The notes under the pieces were generated by a model. The model made no database searches. It saw only the letters and a program-made list of their open reading frames with translations, and was not told where the DNA came from. Below, in pieces: positions 1-7,968 of a stretch of 64,000 nucleotides of DNA. The position numbers and the translations under genes are program-made. Origin of the DNA: Natrialba swarupiae (GTDB lineage Archaea > Halobacteriota > Halobacteria > Halobacteriales > Natrialbaceae); NCBI RefSeq assembly GCF_008245225.1, contig NZ_VTAW01000015.1, forward strand, positions 34,067 to 98,066. Reading direction: 5' to 3'. The first letter of the stretch is position 1. Every line of letters begins with the position of its first letter.

Positions 1-471
1 CGGGATTTCGATCGGGCGCGAGCCAGTGGCGACGATGGCGTGTTCGAACGACACCGTTTCCGAGCCCTGCCCGTCACCGTCGTGTGAGACGCGAACGGTG
101 TTCTCGTCGACGAACGTCGCGGTTCCTTCGAGCAGGTCGACGCCGTTGGCTTTACAGAGCTTCTCGACGCCACCGGTCAGTTGCTCGACGATGTCGTCTT
201 TCCAGTCGACCATCTCGCCGAAGTCGACGTCGGGGTCGGCGTGGATCCCCATCTCCTCGGCGTAGCGTGCCTCGTGAGCGACGTCCGTTGCGCTAATCAA
301 CGCCTTCGACGGGATACAGCCGTGATTGAGACAGGTGCCGCCGTAGGCGTCCTTTTCGACGAGCGTCACGTCTAGCTCGAGCTGGCCGGCACGAATCGCG
401 GCTACGTAGCCGGCCGGCCCAGCACCGATAACCAGAACGTCCGTTCCGGTCGTGACGTCACCGACGACCAT
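1..471 (-). CDS. lpdA: Dihydrolipoamide dehydrogenase (E3), N-terminal part, cut by window edge
   Basis: Reading leftward from an ATG at 471, the protein opens with an FAD-binding GAGPAGY motif followed by the redox-active disulfide motif GGTCLNHGCIPSK, the hallmark of dihydrolipoamide dehydrogenases. The family reoxidises the dihydrolipoyl group of E2 and passes electrons through FAD to NAD. Only about 157 residues lie inside the window; the NAD and dimerisation domains are beyond base 1. It is the last visible gene of the E1alpha-E1beta-E2-E3 set on the minus strand, 75 bases after E2, so it is probably co-transcribed with them. The assignment is firm. Confidence 0.95.
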   Translation of the reverse strand, partial: MVVGDVTTGTDVLVIGAGPAGYVAAIRAGQLELDVTLVEKDAYGGTCLNHGCIPSKALISATDVAHEARYAEEMGIHADPDVDFGEMVDWKDDIVEQLTGGVEKLCKANGVDLLEGTATFVDENTVRVSHDGDGQGSETVSFEHAIVATGSRPIEIP

Positions 472-546
472 CGGTTTCGACCTCGTTCGTGGGAATGTGT
501 CGTAATATCATGGAATCTCTCTCGTCTGAATGGAAGTTCGGATCGA

Positions 547-2166
547 TCATTCGAGCAACAGCAACTCGGGGTTTTCTAGATGCTCTATGACCGTGTTGGT
601 AAACCTCGCACCGACTGCGCCGTCGATCAGTCGGTGATCGAACGACAGCGAGAGCGTCAGTACCGAGCGCGGCTCGATCGACTCCTCGCCGTTTTCGTCG
701 GTGACGACGCGTGGTTTCCGTTTGATCTCGCCGACCCCGAGGATACCCGATTCCGGGTAGTTTAGGATCGGTGTCGCGTACTCGCCACCGATCCCGCCGA
801 CGTTCGTGATCGTAAACGTCGACCCGCGGAGTTCGCTCGGACTGATCGAGCGTTCACGTGCCTTTTTGGCCAACTCGTTCGTCTCCGAGGACAGCGACAG
901 CAGCCCCTTCCGATCGGCGTTCTCGACGACCGGGACCATCAACCCGTTGTCGGTTGCTGCCGCGATTCCGATGTTGTAGTAGTCGCGATAGACGATCTCC
1001 TCGTTTTCCTCGTCGAGGACGGCGTTCATCTCGGGATACTCTTTGAGGGCAGCGATGACCGCTTTCGTGATAAACGGCATGTACGTGAGGTTTATCCCCC
1101 GCTCCTCGGCACGTGGTTTGAGTCGCTCGCGTGTCTCGACGAGCGCCGTCACGTCGACTTCGTCGTGGTGAGTGACGTGAGGGGCACTGTACTTGGATTC
1201 GACCATCGCCTCGGCGATTCGCTTTCGAACGCCCTGGAACGGCTCGCGGCGTTCGGACTCGCCGGGGGCGAACGCATCCGTCCCGGCTCCGCCGACTGGT
1301 TTGCCGGCTTCGACCGCCGCTCGATCGGCGTCCTGCGCTCGTTTCTGGGCCGCCGCGTAGTTCTCGACGGCTTCGCTGGTGACGAACGCCTCTCCCTCGC
1401 GCTCCTCGACCGCCGGAACCGAATCGAGGTCGATCCCCTTCTCACGGGCGATCCGTCTGGTCGCGGGGGCGGCGAGTGTCCGATCCCTGTCCGCCGACTC
1501 GAGCGACGATGGTGGGGGGCTCGTCGCTCTCGAGTCGGTCTCGGGGCCTGTCCTCGTGTCGGCGGTTGTCTCCGCGTCGGAAGCCGCTGTGACGTCTGAA
1601 CCCGTCTTCGCGTCGGAATCGGCAGGTGCGTCTGCGCTCGTAACCCCGCTGCCAGTGCTCGCCTGCGAGTCGCCGGCAACGGCACTACGAACGTCGGCGG
1701 CGGTGATCCGGCCGCCGGGGCCACTTCCCTGGATCGACGTCAGATCGATCCCCTCCTCGCGAGCCAGCCGCCGAACTCGCGGTGGCGCGAAGACGCGGTC
1801 CTGGGGCGTGGCAACCTCGTCGGCCTCCGCGCCGGTTGCGTCGGGGCTCCCGGCACCGTGCTCTGCTGATTCGGGGTCGTCCCCGGCCGTGTCGGCGGCG
1901 TCATCGGTCGATTCGACTGGCTCCTCGCCATCGACGTCGAAGGTTACGAAGACGTCTCCGACGGGAATCACGTCGCCTTCCTCGTACCGAAGCTCCCGAA
2001 TCGTCCCGTCGACGGGGGAGGGAACGTCAACCAGCGCCTTGTCCGTCTCGACCTCGGCGATCGGCTGGTCTTCCGAAACCGCGTCGCCCTCTTCGACCAA
2101 CCAGCTAACCAGTTCGCCCTCTGCAACACCCTCGCCGACGTCCGGTAGTTCGAATTCCCTGACCAT
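547..2166 (-). CDS. 2-oxoacid dehydrogenase complex E2 (dihydrolipoamide acyltransferase)
   Basis: 539 residues. Residues 1-80 form a lipoyl domain with the lipoylated lysine in ETDKALV (K43). A peripheral-subunit-binding motif lies at about 125-163, and a second, more diverged one (AAPATRRIAREKGIDLDSV) at about 232-270; they are separated by a Ser/Ala/Asp-rich linker. The C-terminal catalytic acyltransferase domain ends with DHRLIDG (His about 511, Asp about 515), the family active site. It moves acyl groups from E1 to CoA. The start ATG at 2166 lies 1 base past the E1beta stop, so translation is probably coupled. The substrate (pyruvate or branched-chain 2-oxoacid) cannot be read from sequence; haloarchaeal complexes of this type are of debated function. 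The second binding domain is unusual. Confidence 0.95.
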   Translation of the reverse strand: MVREFELPDVGEGVAEGELVSWLVEEGDAVSEDQPIAEVETDKALVDVPSPVDGTIRELRYEEGDVIPVGDVFVTFDVDGEEPVESTDDAADTAGDDPESAEHGAGSPDATGAEADEVATPQDRVFAPPRVRRLAREEGIDLTSIQGSGPGGRITAADVRSAVAGDSQASTGSGVTSADAPADSDAKTGSDVTAASDAETTADTRTGPETDSRATSPPPSSLESADRDRTLAAPATRRIAREKGIDLDSVPAVEEREGEAFVTSEAVENYAAAQKRAQDADRAAVEAGKPVGGAGTDAFAPGESERREPFQGVRKRIAEAMVESKYSAPHVTHHDEVDVTALVETRERLKPRAEERGINLTYMPFITKAVIAALKEYPEMNAVLDEENEEIVYRDYYNIGIAAATDNGLMVPVVENADRKGLLSLSSETNELAKKARERSISPSELRGSTFTITNVGGIGGEYATPILNYPESGILGVGEIKRKPRVVTDENGEESIEPRSVLTLSLSFDHRLIDGAVGARFTNTVIEHLENPELLLLE

Positions 2167-2167
2167 G

Positions 2168-3169
2168 TCAGAACTCCGTGACTGTTCGGATGCCGTCCTC
2201 GATGCGCGTCGCCTCGGGGAGATAGAACTCCTCGAGTGAGTACAGCGGGAACGGAACGTCGAACCCGGTAACTCGTTCGATCGGTGCCTCGAGGTAGAGC
2301 AACGCTTCCTCCTGAATCCGTGCGGTGACCTCGGCCCCGAGTCCGACCGACTTCGGGGCTTCGTGAACGACGGCGCTCCGTCCGGTCTTTTTGACCGACT
2401 CGACGATCGTCTCCGTATCGAGCGGGGACAGCGATCGAAGTTCGACGACCTCGACCGATATCTCGTCCTCGACGTTCTCGGCGGCCTCGAGCGTCGGCGG
2501 GGTCATCGAGCCCCAGGTAAACACCGAGACGTCCGATCCCTCGCGACGGACTGCTGCGTCGCCGATCGGGACGGTGTAGGACTCCTCTGGAACCTCGTCT
2601 TTGAAGCCGCGATACAGCCGCGCGGGCTCGAGGAAGACGACTGGGTCCGGATCGCGAATTGCGCTGGTCAACAGCCCCTTCGTGTCGTAGGGTGTACTCG
2701 GGACGACGACCTTCAGACCTGGGTAGTGTGCGAAGAAGGTCTCGGTGGACTCCGAGTGGTGTTCGGGTGCGCTAATCCCTCCGCCGTAGGGCGTTCGGAT
2801 GACCATCTGACAGCTGTACTGGCCACAGCTTCTCGCCCGCAGCCGCGCGGCGTGGTTGATGATCTGCTCGAACGCCGGGTAACTAAAGCCGAGGAACTGC
2901 ATCTCGGGGACGGGTTTCATCCCGTGGGCTGCGAGGCCGACGGCGGCACCGGCGATACAGCTCTCCGCGAGCGGGGTATCGACGACGCGATCCTCACCGT
3001 ACTCCTCGTAGAGACCGTCGGTTGCCCGGAAGACGCCACCGTTCTGTCCGACGTCCTCGCCGAGAACGATGACGTCGTCGTCTCGAGCCATTTCGGATCG
3101 GAGTCCGTCTTGAACCGATTCAACGATCGTAAGCGACTGCGTGTCTTGGTCTGAGTCTGTCGTAGCCAT
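2168..3169 (-). CDS. 2-oxoacid dehydrogenase E1 component, beta subunit
   Basis: 333 residues, the usual length for E1beta. It contains the transketolase-like pyrimidine-binding core (VLGEDVGQNGGVFRATDGL near residue 35) and a C-terminal domain with the ALLYLEAPIERVTGFDVP stretch typical of PdhB/BkdB. With E1alpha it forms the thiamin-diphosphate-dependent decarboxylase of the complex. It lies 1 base from E1alpha and 1 base from E2, so all three are almost certainly one transcript. Substrate specificity is not visible. Confidence 0.95.
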   Translation of the reverse strand: MATTDSDQDTQSLTIVESVQDGLRSEMARDDDVIVLGEDVGQNGGVFRATDGLYEEYGEDRVVDTPLAESCIAGAAVGLAAHGMKPVPEMQFLGFSYPAFEQIINHAARLRARSCGQYSCQMVIRTPYGGGISAPEHHSESTETFFAHYPGLKVVVPSTPYDTKGLLTSAIRDPDPVVFLEPARLYRGFKDEVPEESYTVPIGDAAVRREGSDVSVFTWGSMTPPTLEAAENVEDEISVEVVELRSLSPLDTETIVESVKKTGRSAVVHEAPKSVGLGAEVTARIQEEALLYLEAPIERVTGFDVPFPLYSLEEFYLPEATRIEDGIRTVTEF

Positions 3170-3170
3170 G

Positions 3171-4283
3171 TTACTCGTGGTCGGTAAGTTCGTCGTCGCC
3201 GTACGTTTCGCGGAGGTACTCGAGCTGTTCGCGCTGGTCTTCGAGCAGCGGGGTCGCCTCTTCGTAGACGTGGTCGAACATCTGTTCGGGATCCGGCGGT
3301 TCGGTCGATTTGACCGTCTCGATTACGTCCGCGAGTTCGTCTTCGACGCTCGAGCGGATCGCATCGTCTTCCTCTTCGTCGAGACGTCCGGTCTCGATGA
3401 GATACGTTCGGAATCGGGGGATCGGATCCTTCTCCTGCCACTCTTCGGGTGGTTCGTCCCCGCGGTACTTGGTGGGGTCGTCGGCGGTGCTGTGGGCTCC
3501 CAGTCGGTACAGCATCGCCTCGATGAACGTCGGTCTGAGTTCGTCGTCGGCTGGGGATTTGGCCTTTTCGACGGCGGTCCGCATCACGTCGTAGACGGCC
3601 AGTGGATCCATCCCGTCGACCTGGATGCCCTCGAACCCGTACCCCTGAGCACGGCTCGCGAGGGAATCGGCCGCCGTCTGCTTTTCGAACGGGACCGAAA
3701 TCGCCCACTGGTTGTTCTGACAGAAGAAGACGTTCGGCGTGTCGAACACGCCGGCGAAGTTCATCGCTTCGTGAACGTCTCCCTGACTGGTCGCGCCGTC
3801 TCCGAAGTAACACGCGTACACACTTTCGCTGTCGTTTACCAGTGAATCAGCCCACGCGAGGCCGACAGCGTGTGGTGGTTGTGAGCCGACCGAGCCGTTG
3901 ATCGGGAACACGTTGACGTCGTCGGGAATGGCGTTTCCTTGCTCGATTCCCTTGTAGTAGAGCAAGATGTTCCCCAAGTCGAGCCCGTGTACGTGCAAGG
4001 CAGCGTGATCCCGATAGCTCGGAATCACCCAGTCTTCCGGCTCGAGGGCGTGAGCGCTTGCAACTTGCGCGGCCTCGTGGCCGTACAGCGGCGGAAAGGA
4101 ACCAATCTCGCCGGTTCGGTTGAGCTTGACCGTTCGTCGGTCGAACCGACGAGCGAGGTACATGTCACGATACAACTCGAGCATCGTGTCATCCGTCATC
4201 GATGGATGGTCGACGTCCTCTAATGGCATTCCGTCCGTGTCGATGAACTGAACTCGATCGGAAGGTTGCCGAAGTGTACTCAT
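3171..4283 (-). CDS. 2-oxoacid dehydrogenase E1 component, alpha subunit
   Basis: 370 residues. The thiamin diphosphate/Mg motif is present as YFGDGATSQGDVHEAMNF followed by the NNQW segment about 30 residues later, as in PdhA/BkdA proteins. It decarboxylates a 2-oxoacid and acylates the E2 lipoyl group together with E1beta. It is the first gene of the operon. The start at 4283 is favoured by an AT-rich TATA-type box about 31-40 bases upstream, giving a nearly leaderless mRNA. Which oxoacid is used is unknown. Confidence 0.95.
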   Translation of the reverse strand: MSTLRQPSDRVQFIDTDGMPLEDVDHPSMTDDTMLELYRDMYLARRFDRRTVKLNRTGEIGSFPPLYGHEAAQVASAHALEPEDWVIPSYRDHAALHVHGLDLGNILLYYKGIEQGNAIPDDVNVFPINGSVGSQPPHAVGLAWADSLVNDSESVYACYFGDGATSQGDVHEAMNFAGVFDTPNVFFCQNNQWAISVPFEKQTAADSLASRAQGYGFEGIQVDGMDPLAVYDVMRTAVEKAKSPADDELRPTFIEAMLYRLGAHSTADDPTKYRGDEPPEEWQEKDPIPRFRTYLIETGRLDEEEDDAIRSSVEDELADVIETVKSTEPPDPEQMFDHVYEEATPLLEDQREQLEYLRETYGDDELTDHE

Positions 4284-4310
4284 GATACGAAACTATATTA
4301 CGGCAAGATT

Positions 4311-4326
4311 CATGAAATATATTTTT
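4311..4326 (-). promoter_or_regulatory. TATA-type promoter of the 2-oxoacid dehydrogenase operon
   Basis: On the minus strand the AT block AAAAATATATTTC lies about 30-40 bases before the E1alpha ATG at 4283. This is the position expected for an archaeal TATA box with a very short leader. The evidence is position and composition only. Confidence 0.5.
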
Positions 4327-4376
4327 GCTCCCTTCTGTATCCCATTGGGCAATAACTGACATTGACGCTCAGTCTT

Positions 4377-4460
4377 TGGTACGATCTGTGATGACTGATT
4401 GCCGGTCGATCGCCCGTCGGTCTGCACTCGACCGGTACTGACTCGTAATCGTCCGCATGA
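4377..4460. repeat. 84 bp palindromic element (MITE-like, subtype 2, diverged copy)
   Basis: It begins TGGTACGATCTGTGATG and ends CGTCCGCATGA. The interior shares CTGATTGCCGGTCGATCGC exactly with the copy at 5383-5466, and it has the nested inverted repeat CCGGTCGA ... TCGACCGG. It has the same length and end orientation as that copy, but several end bases have changed. Confidence 0.55.
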
Positions 4461-5275
4461 AACAGTTCGATGTTCGAACGGTTATCGCTACTCTCGAGTT
4501 TCGGTTACTCTGATCGAGAACTGATTCTCATACGGTTTCACGTCAGGTAGTTCCGGTGCACCCGCCGCACTGGCTGCGGTTTCGCCGGTCGATCGGCACC
4601 GCAATCCGCATCACATGAACTGTGCTTCGAAGCCGGTCTTATCCTGTGACGATACTAATAATATAATTGTCTCGTTTCCATCTTCGATTGCGTTTGCCTG
4701 TTGAGTGATTGATGTGGTCACTGCGCGTTATATAGTTGTATAAAACAAACAACACTCCCCTGCCGACCGTCCGATTTCTCAGCCACGAGTTGTGGGGACA
4801 GCCAACTCACATCTATAGCGTATCAAACCTATTTACGATCGGGTTTCGCTCGACGTAATCAAGTTAATAGCTCGACGAAAGCCGAGTGACGATAGTCTGG
4901 TGGCCGTAGCAATCGAGAAAAAACGCTGGCTCTGAGACCCCATCTATCTCGGCTAACCGATACAGGACTGTCGCGGCCAGCTCGGTTCCTTGTCGTCCGA
5001 TCGCTGCGACGCCAAACACGATCTCGGATCGAAGTTACTTGTAGTATGTGTACAAGACTAATCGCTGGTGATCGTGATCGCAGTCTCAGCAACCGCGACC
5101 TGCGACGGATTCGCCGTCGACCGAATCGATACGTTGCAGAAAATGAACAAATTTGCTGTCTGATTATCGTCTGAGAACGACTCACGCTGATCAACGAAGA
5201 GTCGTTTGGCTCCCGAAGCGACGTCCTGTCGTGTGGTTTCGGACGACGAACATCCTGACGGGCGTCGCCGTCCTC

Positions 5276-5361
5276 TCGTACCGAATGTTGTACCGATCTA
5301 CCGGCACGATCGCAGGACTGCTTGTGGTCGCACTGGAACTGACTGACAGTAGACCGTATCA
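5276..5361. repeat. 86 bp palindromic element (MITE-like, subtype 1, diverged left end)
   Basis: The right end ACAGTAGACCGTATCA is the reverse complement of the consensus end TGATACGGWTTRCTGT. Exactly 86 bases to the left, TCGTACCGAATGTTGT matches the same consensus at 11 of 16 positions. It lies 21 bases from the next palindrome at 5383, so two elements sit almost in tandem. Confidence 0.5.
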
Positions 5362-5382
5362 AGGCGCTCGAGACTACGGTAC

Positions 5383-5466
5383 TGATACGGTCTTCGATGG
5401 CTGATTGCCGGTCGATCGCAGACCGACGGGTGATCGACCGGGACGGACTCATGACGGTCCGTATGA
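5383..5466. repeat. 84 bp palindromic element (MITE-like, subtype 2)
   Basis: The ends are TGATACGGTCTTCGATGG and GACGGTCCGTATGA, which form an imperfect terminal inverted repeat. The interior has a strong nested repeat CCGGTCGATC ... GATCGACCGG. The interior is shared with 4377-4460. Confidence 0.6.
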
Positions 5467-5556
5467 TGCGTTTGGCGGGAACGGCCGGACACGTCAGTCA
5501 AATCTACATTTTGCACAACGTATTAGTCGGCCCGCGCCGATTCTCGGAACGACACG

Positions 5557-6801
5557 ATGTGTACAAAGGTTATCGAGTGCCATACACTAGTAGATGGCAT
5601 CAGTGACACGCCGGTCGACGATGCACGTCTCGTCGTCGACGACGGTCGGATTCAAGCCGCAGGACCGAAGGAGTCGGTTGCTGTCCCCGATGGCGCTGAG
5701 ATCGTCGATCATTCGGAGCAAACGATCACTCCGGGGTTCATCGATGCGCACGTTCACCTGAACGGAACGCGATCGTTCTCCCCGTACGAACGCATTTCTC
5801 AGGACGTTCCGTACAAAACAGCGGTCGCCACGACCGATGCAAAGCGGCTCCTCGAGGCGGGATTCACTACGGTTCGGGACGTCGGCAGTGTGGCCGCCCT
5901 CGGACTCAGAGATGCAATCGACGCTGGCGAAATTCCTGGCCCACGGATACACGCGGCTGGGCGTGCATTCTCACAGACCGCTGGCCACGTCGACATGCAC
6001 TCGCTGCCCCACGAGTGGGTCGACGAGGATCGAACGCTGGGCGTCCTGGCGGATGGCGTCCCCGAGTGTCGAAAGAAAGTCAGGCAAGAGCTTCGACGCG
6101 GGGTCGACGTCGTCAAGATCATGACGACCGGGGGGATGGCGTCGGAGAAAGATACGCCGGATCACGTTCACTACACGGACGAAGAGATTCGGACGTTCAC
6201 CGAAGAGGCACACCGACTCGACGTTCCGGTTGCGACACACGCACAGGGTGCAGCAGGTATCAACGCCGCAATCCGGAACGGAGTCGACACCATCGAACAC
6301 GCGATCGGGTTCGACGACGAGGGAGTCGAGCTTGCCACCGAACACGGCGCGACGCTCGTCCCGACTCTCAGTGCAATCTACCGTCTCGCACACGACGGAC
6401 CGGAGCACGATCTCCCCGACTACCACGTTCGAAAGGGGAAAGAGTACGTCGACATCCACGCCGAGTCGATCGTTCGAGCGTACGAGGCGGACGTTCCCAT
6501 CGCACTTGGGACCGACTGCAACGGTTCGTACCTTCACCCCCACGGCGAGAACGGGATCGAATTCGAACTGCTGGTCTCACAGGTCGAGATGAGCGAAATG
6601 GACGCGCTCAAAGCGGGAACGAGCGTCGCCGCCCAGGCGCTCGAAGACGATTCGATTGGCTCACTCGAGCCAGGGAAGTACGCCGACATGGTCGTTCTGG
6701 ACCGGAACCCCCTCGAGGATATCGAAGCGGTTCGGGACGACGTCGCCGCCGTCTACAAGGGCGGGGATCGGGTCGACTCGCGTGGCCCCGTGGACGCGTG
6801 A
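5557..6801 (+). CDS. Metal-dependent amidohydrolase (imidazolonepropionase/Xaa-Pro dipeptidase-like)
   Basis: 414 residues of the amidohydrolase superfamily. Metal and catalytic residues can be seen: HxH in DAHVHL (H65, H67), the bridging lysine in VVKIMTTGG (K187), His 228 (ATHAQG), His 248 (EHAIG) and Asp 320 (LGTD). The ends form the usual composite beta-sandwich (SLEPGKYADMVVLDRNP near the C-terminus). This clade includes archaeal prolidase-like enzymes and aryldialkylphosphatase relatives that hydrolyse dipeptides or cyclic amides. No signal peptide, so cytoplasmic. It stands alone, about 2.4 kb from the peptide importer at 9212, with which it could cooperate (inference). The exact substrate is unknown. 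Confidence 0.85.
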   Translation: MCTKVIECHTLVDGISDTPVDDARLVVDDGRIQAAGPKESVAVPDGAEIVDHSEQTITPGFIDAHVHLNGTRSFSPYERISQDVPYKTAVATTDAKRLLEAGFTTVRDVGSVAALGLRDAIDAGEIPGPRIHAAGRAFSQTAGHVDMHSLPHEWVDEDRTLGVLADGVPECRKKVRQELRRGVDVVKIMTTGGMASEKDTPDHVHYTDEEIRTFTEEAHRLDVPVATHAQGAAGINAAIRNGVDTIEHAIGFDDEGVELATEHGATLVPTLSAIYRLAHDGPEHDLPDYHVRKGKEYVDIHAESIVRAYEADVPIALGTDCNGSYLHPHGENGIEFELLVSQVEMSEMDALKAGTSVAAQALEDDSIGSLEPGKYADMVVLDRNPLEDIEAVRDDVAAVYKGGDRVDSRGPVDA

Positions 6802-6904
6802 CCAGTTGACCTCCTGATCTTTCCTCCGAGTTTCCGAAGAACGGGCGTTTCGTAAGGATCGTTGCAACGACAGGCCCGGGATCTACCTGTAACAGCGCGA
6901 GAGT

Positions 6905-6970
6905 CCCGCCCTTCCCGTGAGGGACGAGTGTTCCGACATCCGGTCGGAACCGAGGACCGAACAGGGCGGG
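6905..6970 (+). promoter_or_regulatory. Structured leader/left-end element shared with the tnpB element at 46197
   Basis: The outer stem CCCGCCC (6905-6911) pairs with GGGCGGG (6964-6970), and the inner hairpin GTTCCGAC (6930-6937) pairs with GTCGGAAC (6943-6950). The same layout and most of the sequence occur at 46197-46264 before a different tnpB, with matching changes in both arms of the outer stem. It could be a subterminal transposition hairpin or an RNA leader. Confidence 0.6.
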
Positions 6971-7231
6971 CGTGAAGCGCGTAACCTTTAGTGAGATTCT
7001 GCCGAAAGCTCGCTGGCCCTGAGTCACCAACAAGACGGACGAGTTTCACTTCCACTGCGGATGGCTGACATTCAAACCAGAAGCGGACGTATACAGGAGT
7101 GGCTGATGAAGCGTACCAACACGTTCGCCGTGCGACCGCTCTCCGACGACGATGAGCAGGTGCTACGGGACCTGTTGGACGCTTCCGCCGCTCTCTGGAA
7201 CGAAGTCAACTTTCAGCGTCTCATGCGGTAC

Positions 7232-7280
7232 TGAGCGGAGCAAAGCTCCGCGATGTCCGCAAATCTACGATTTGCTTGAC
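7232..7280 (+). repeat. 49 bp double-hairpin insert in tnpB
   Basis: It consists of hairpin GCGGAGC-AAA-GCTCCGC (7235-7251), a 7-base spacer and hairpin GCAAATC-TAC-GATTTGC (7259-7275). It starts with the in-frame TGA at 7232 and, being 49 bases long, shifts the frame by one. Both loops are 3 bases. The flanking codons join cleanly when it is removed. Confidence 0.7.
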
Positions 7281-7923
7281 AACGACGAAAACGGCTTCGA
7301 GGGCGACGTGTTCGAGGCTGATACAGGCCGACTCGAAGGGAAGTACAAAGGCGTTCTCGGTGCGTCCACTGCCCAACAAGTAATTGGAAAAAACACCGAA
7401 GCGTGGAAGTCGTTTTTCACGCTCAAAGACCAGTATCACGACGAGTCAAACACGTCGGTCACGGAACACCCGGGGCCGCCGGGATTCCGTGGGAACGAAG
7501 ACGACGGACGTGTTCTCAAAGGCGTCATTCGCAAAGATGCGTACACTGTCGAATGGGGCGCTCGCTCCCGACTTGAGATCGTTGTCGGAGAACAACTCCG
7601 AGACAGGCACAACAGCCCAAAAAGCCGTCTCCGGTTGGAAGTCGTCGGCGACCCGAACTGGCCCGACTACGAGGACCAGAGCCGGTTAGACCTGTGGTAC
7701 GGCGAGACTGATAGCACCTTCCGAGCTTCGCAACCCGTGACTGTTTCTGACGATGCACGGGGCACTCCACTGGCCGACCACAAGGCCGCTCTGGACATTG
7801 GTGCAAACAATCTCGTCGCCTGTACCACGACGACCGGCGACCAATATCTGTACGAAGGCCGCGAGTTGTTCCAGCGGTTCCGTGACACGACACGAGAAAT
7901 CGCCCGGTTACAGTCGAAATTGC

Positions 7924-7968
7924 CCGAGAGACGAAGTCTCTCGGAATCACGGAAGACTTCGTCTTCCG
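7924..7968 (+). repeat. Second double-hairpin segment inside tnpB (in frame)
   Basis: Hairpin CCGAGAGAC-GAA-GTCTCTCGG (7924-7944), spacer AATCA, then hairpin CGGAAGA-CTTCG-TCTTCCG (7950-7968). It adds a Ser/Arg-rich stretch of about 18 residues ([18 protein letters not shown]) before the [11 protein letters not shown] motif. It has the same paired design as the insert at 7232, but the frame is kept. Confidence 0.65.

Larger units (their letters stand above)
4284..5556. other. Long non-coding region with three MITE-like palindromes
   Basis: About 1.27 kb without a credible gene; the open frames have arginine/serine-rich compositions typical of shadow frames. It holds the E1alpha promoter at its left end and palindromic repeats at 4377-4460, 5276-5361 and 5383-5466. 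Segments at 4787-4830 and 5038-5061 are similar, in the same order, to segments at 47932-47973 and 48131-48155. A TATA-like TATATAGTTGTATAAAAC block is at about 4729-4746. It looks like a dumping ground for small elements. Confidence 0.6.

Noticed and set aside
1379..2239. 286-codon plus-strand frame opposite the E2 gene
   Set aside because: Ser/Pro-rich mirror of the E2 linker codons, on the opposite strand of a certain gene.
4859..5452. 197-codon minus-strand frame in the intergenic region
   Set aside because: Arg/Ser-rich, no family, and crosses two palindromic repeats.
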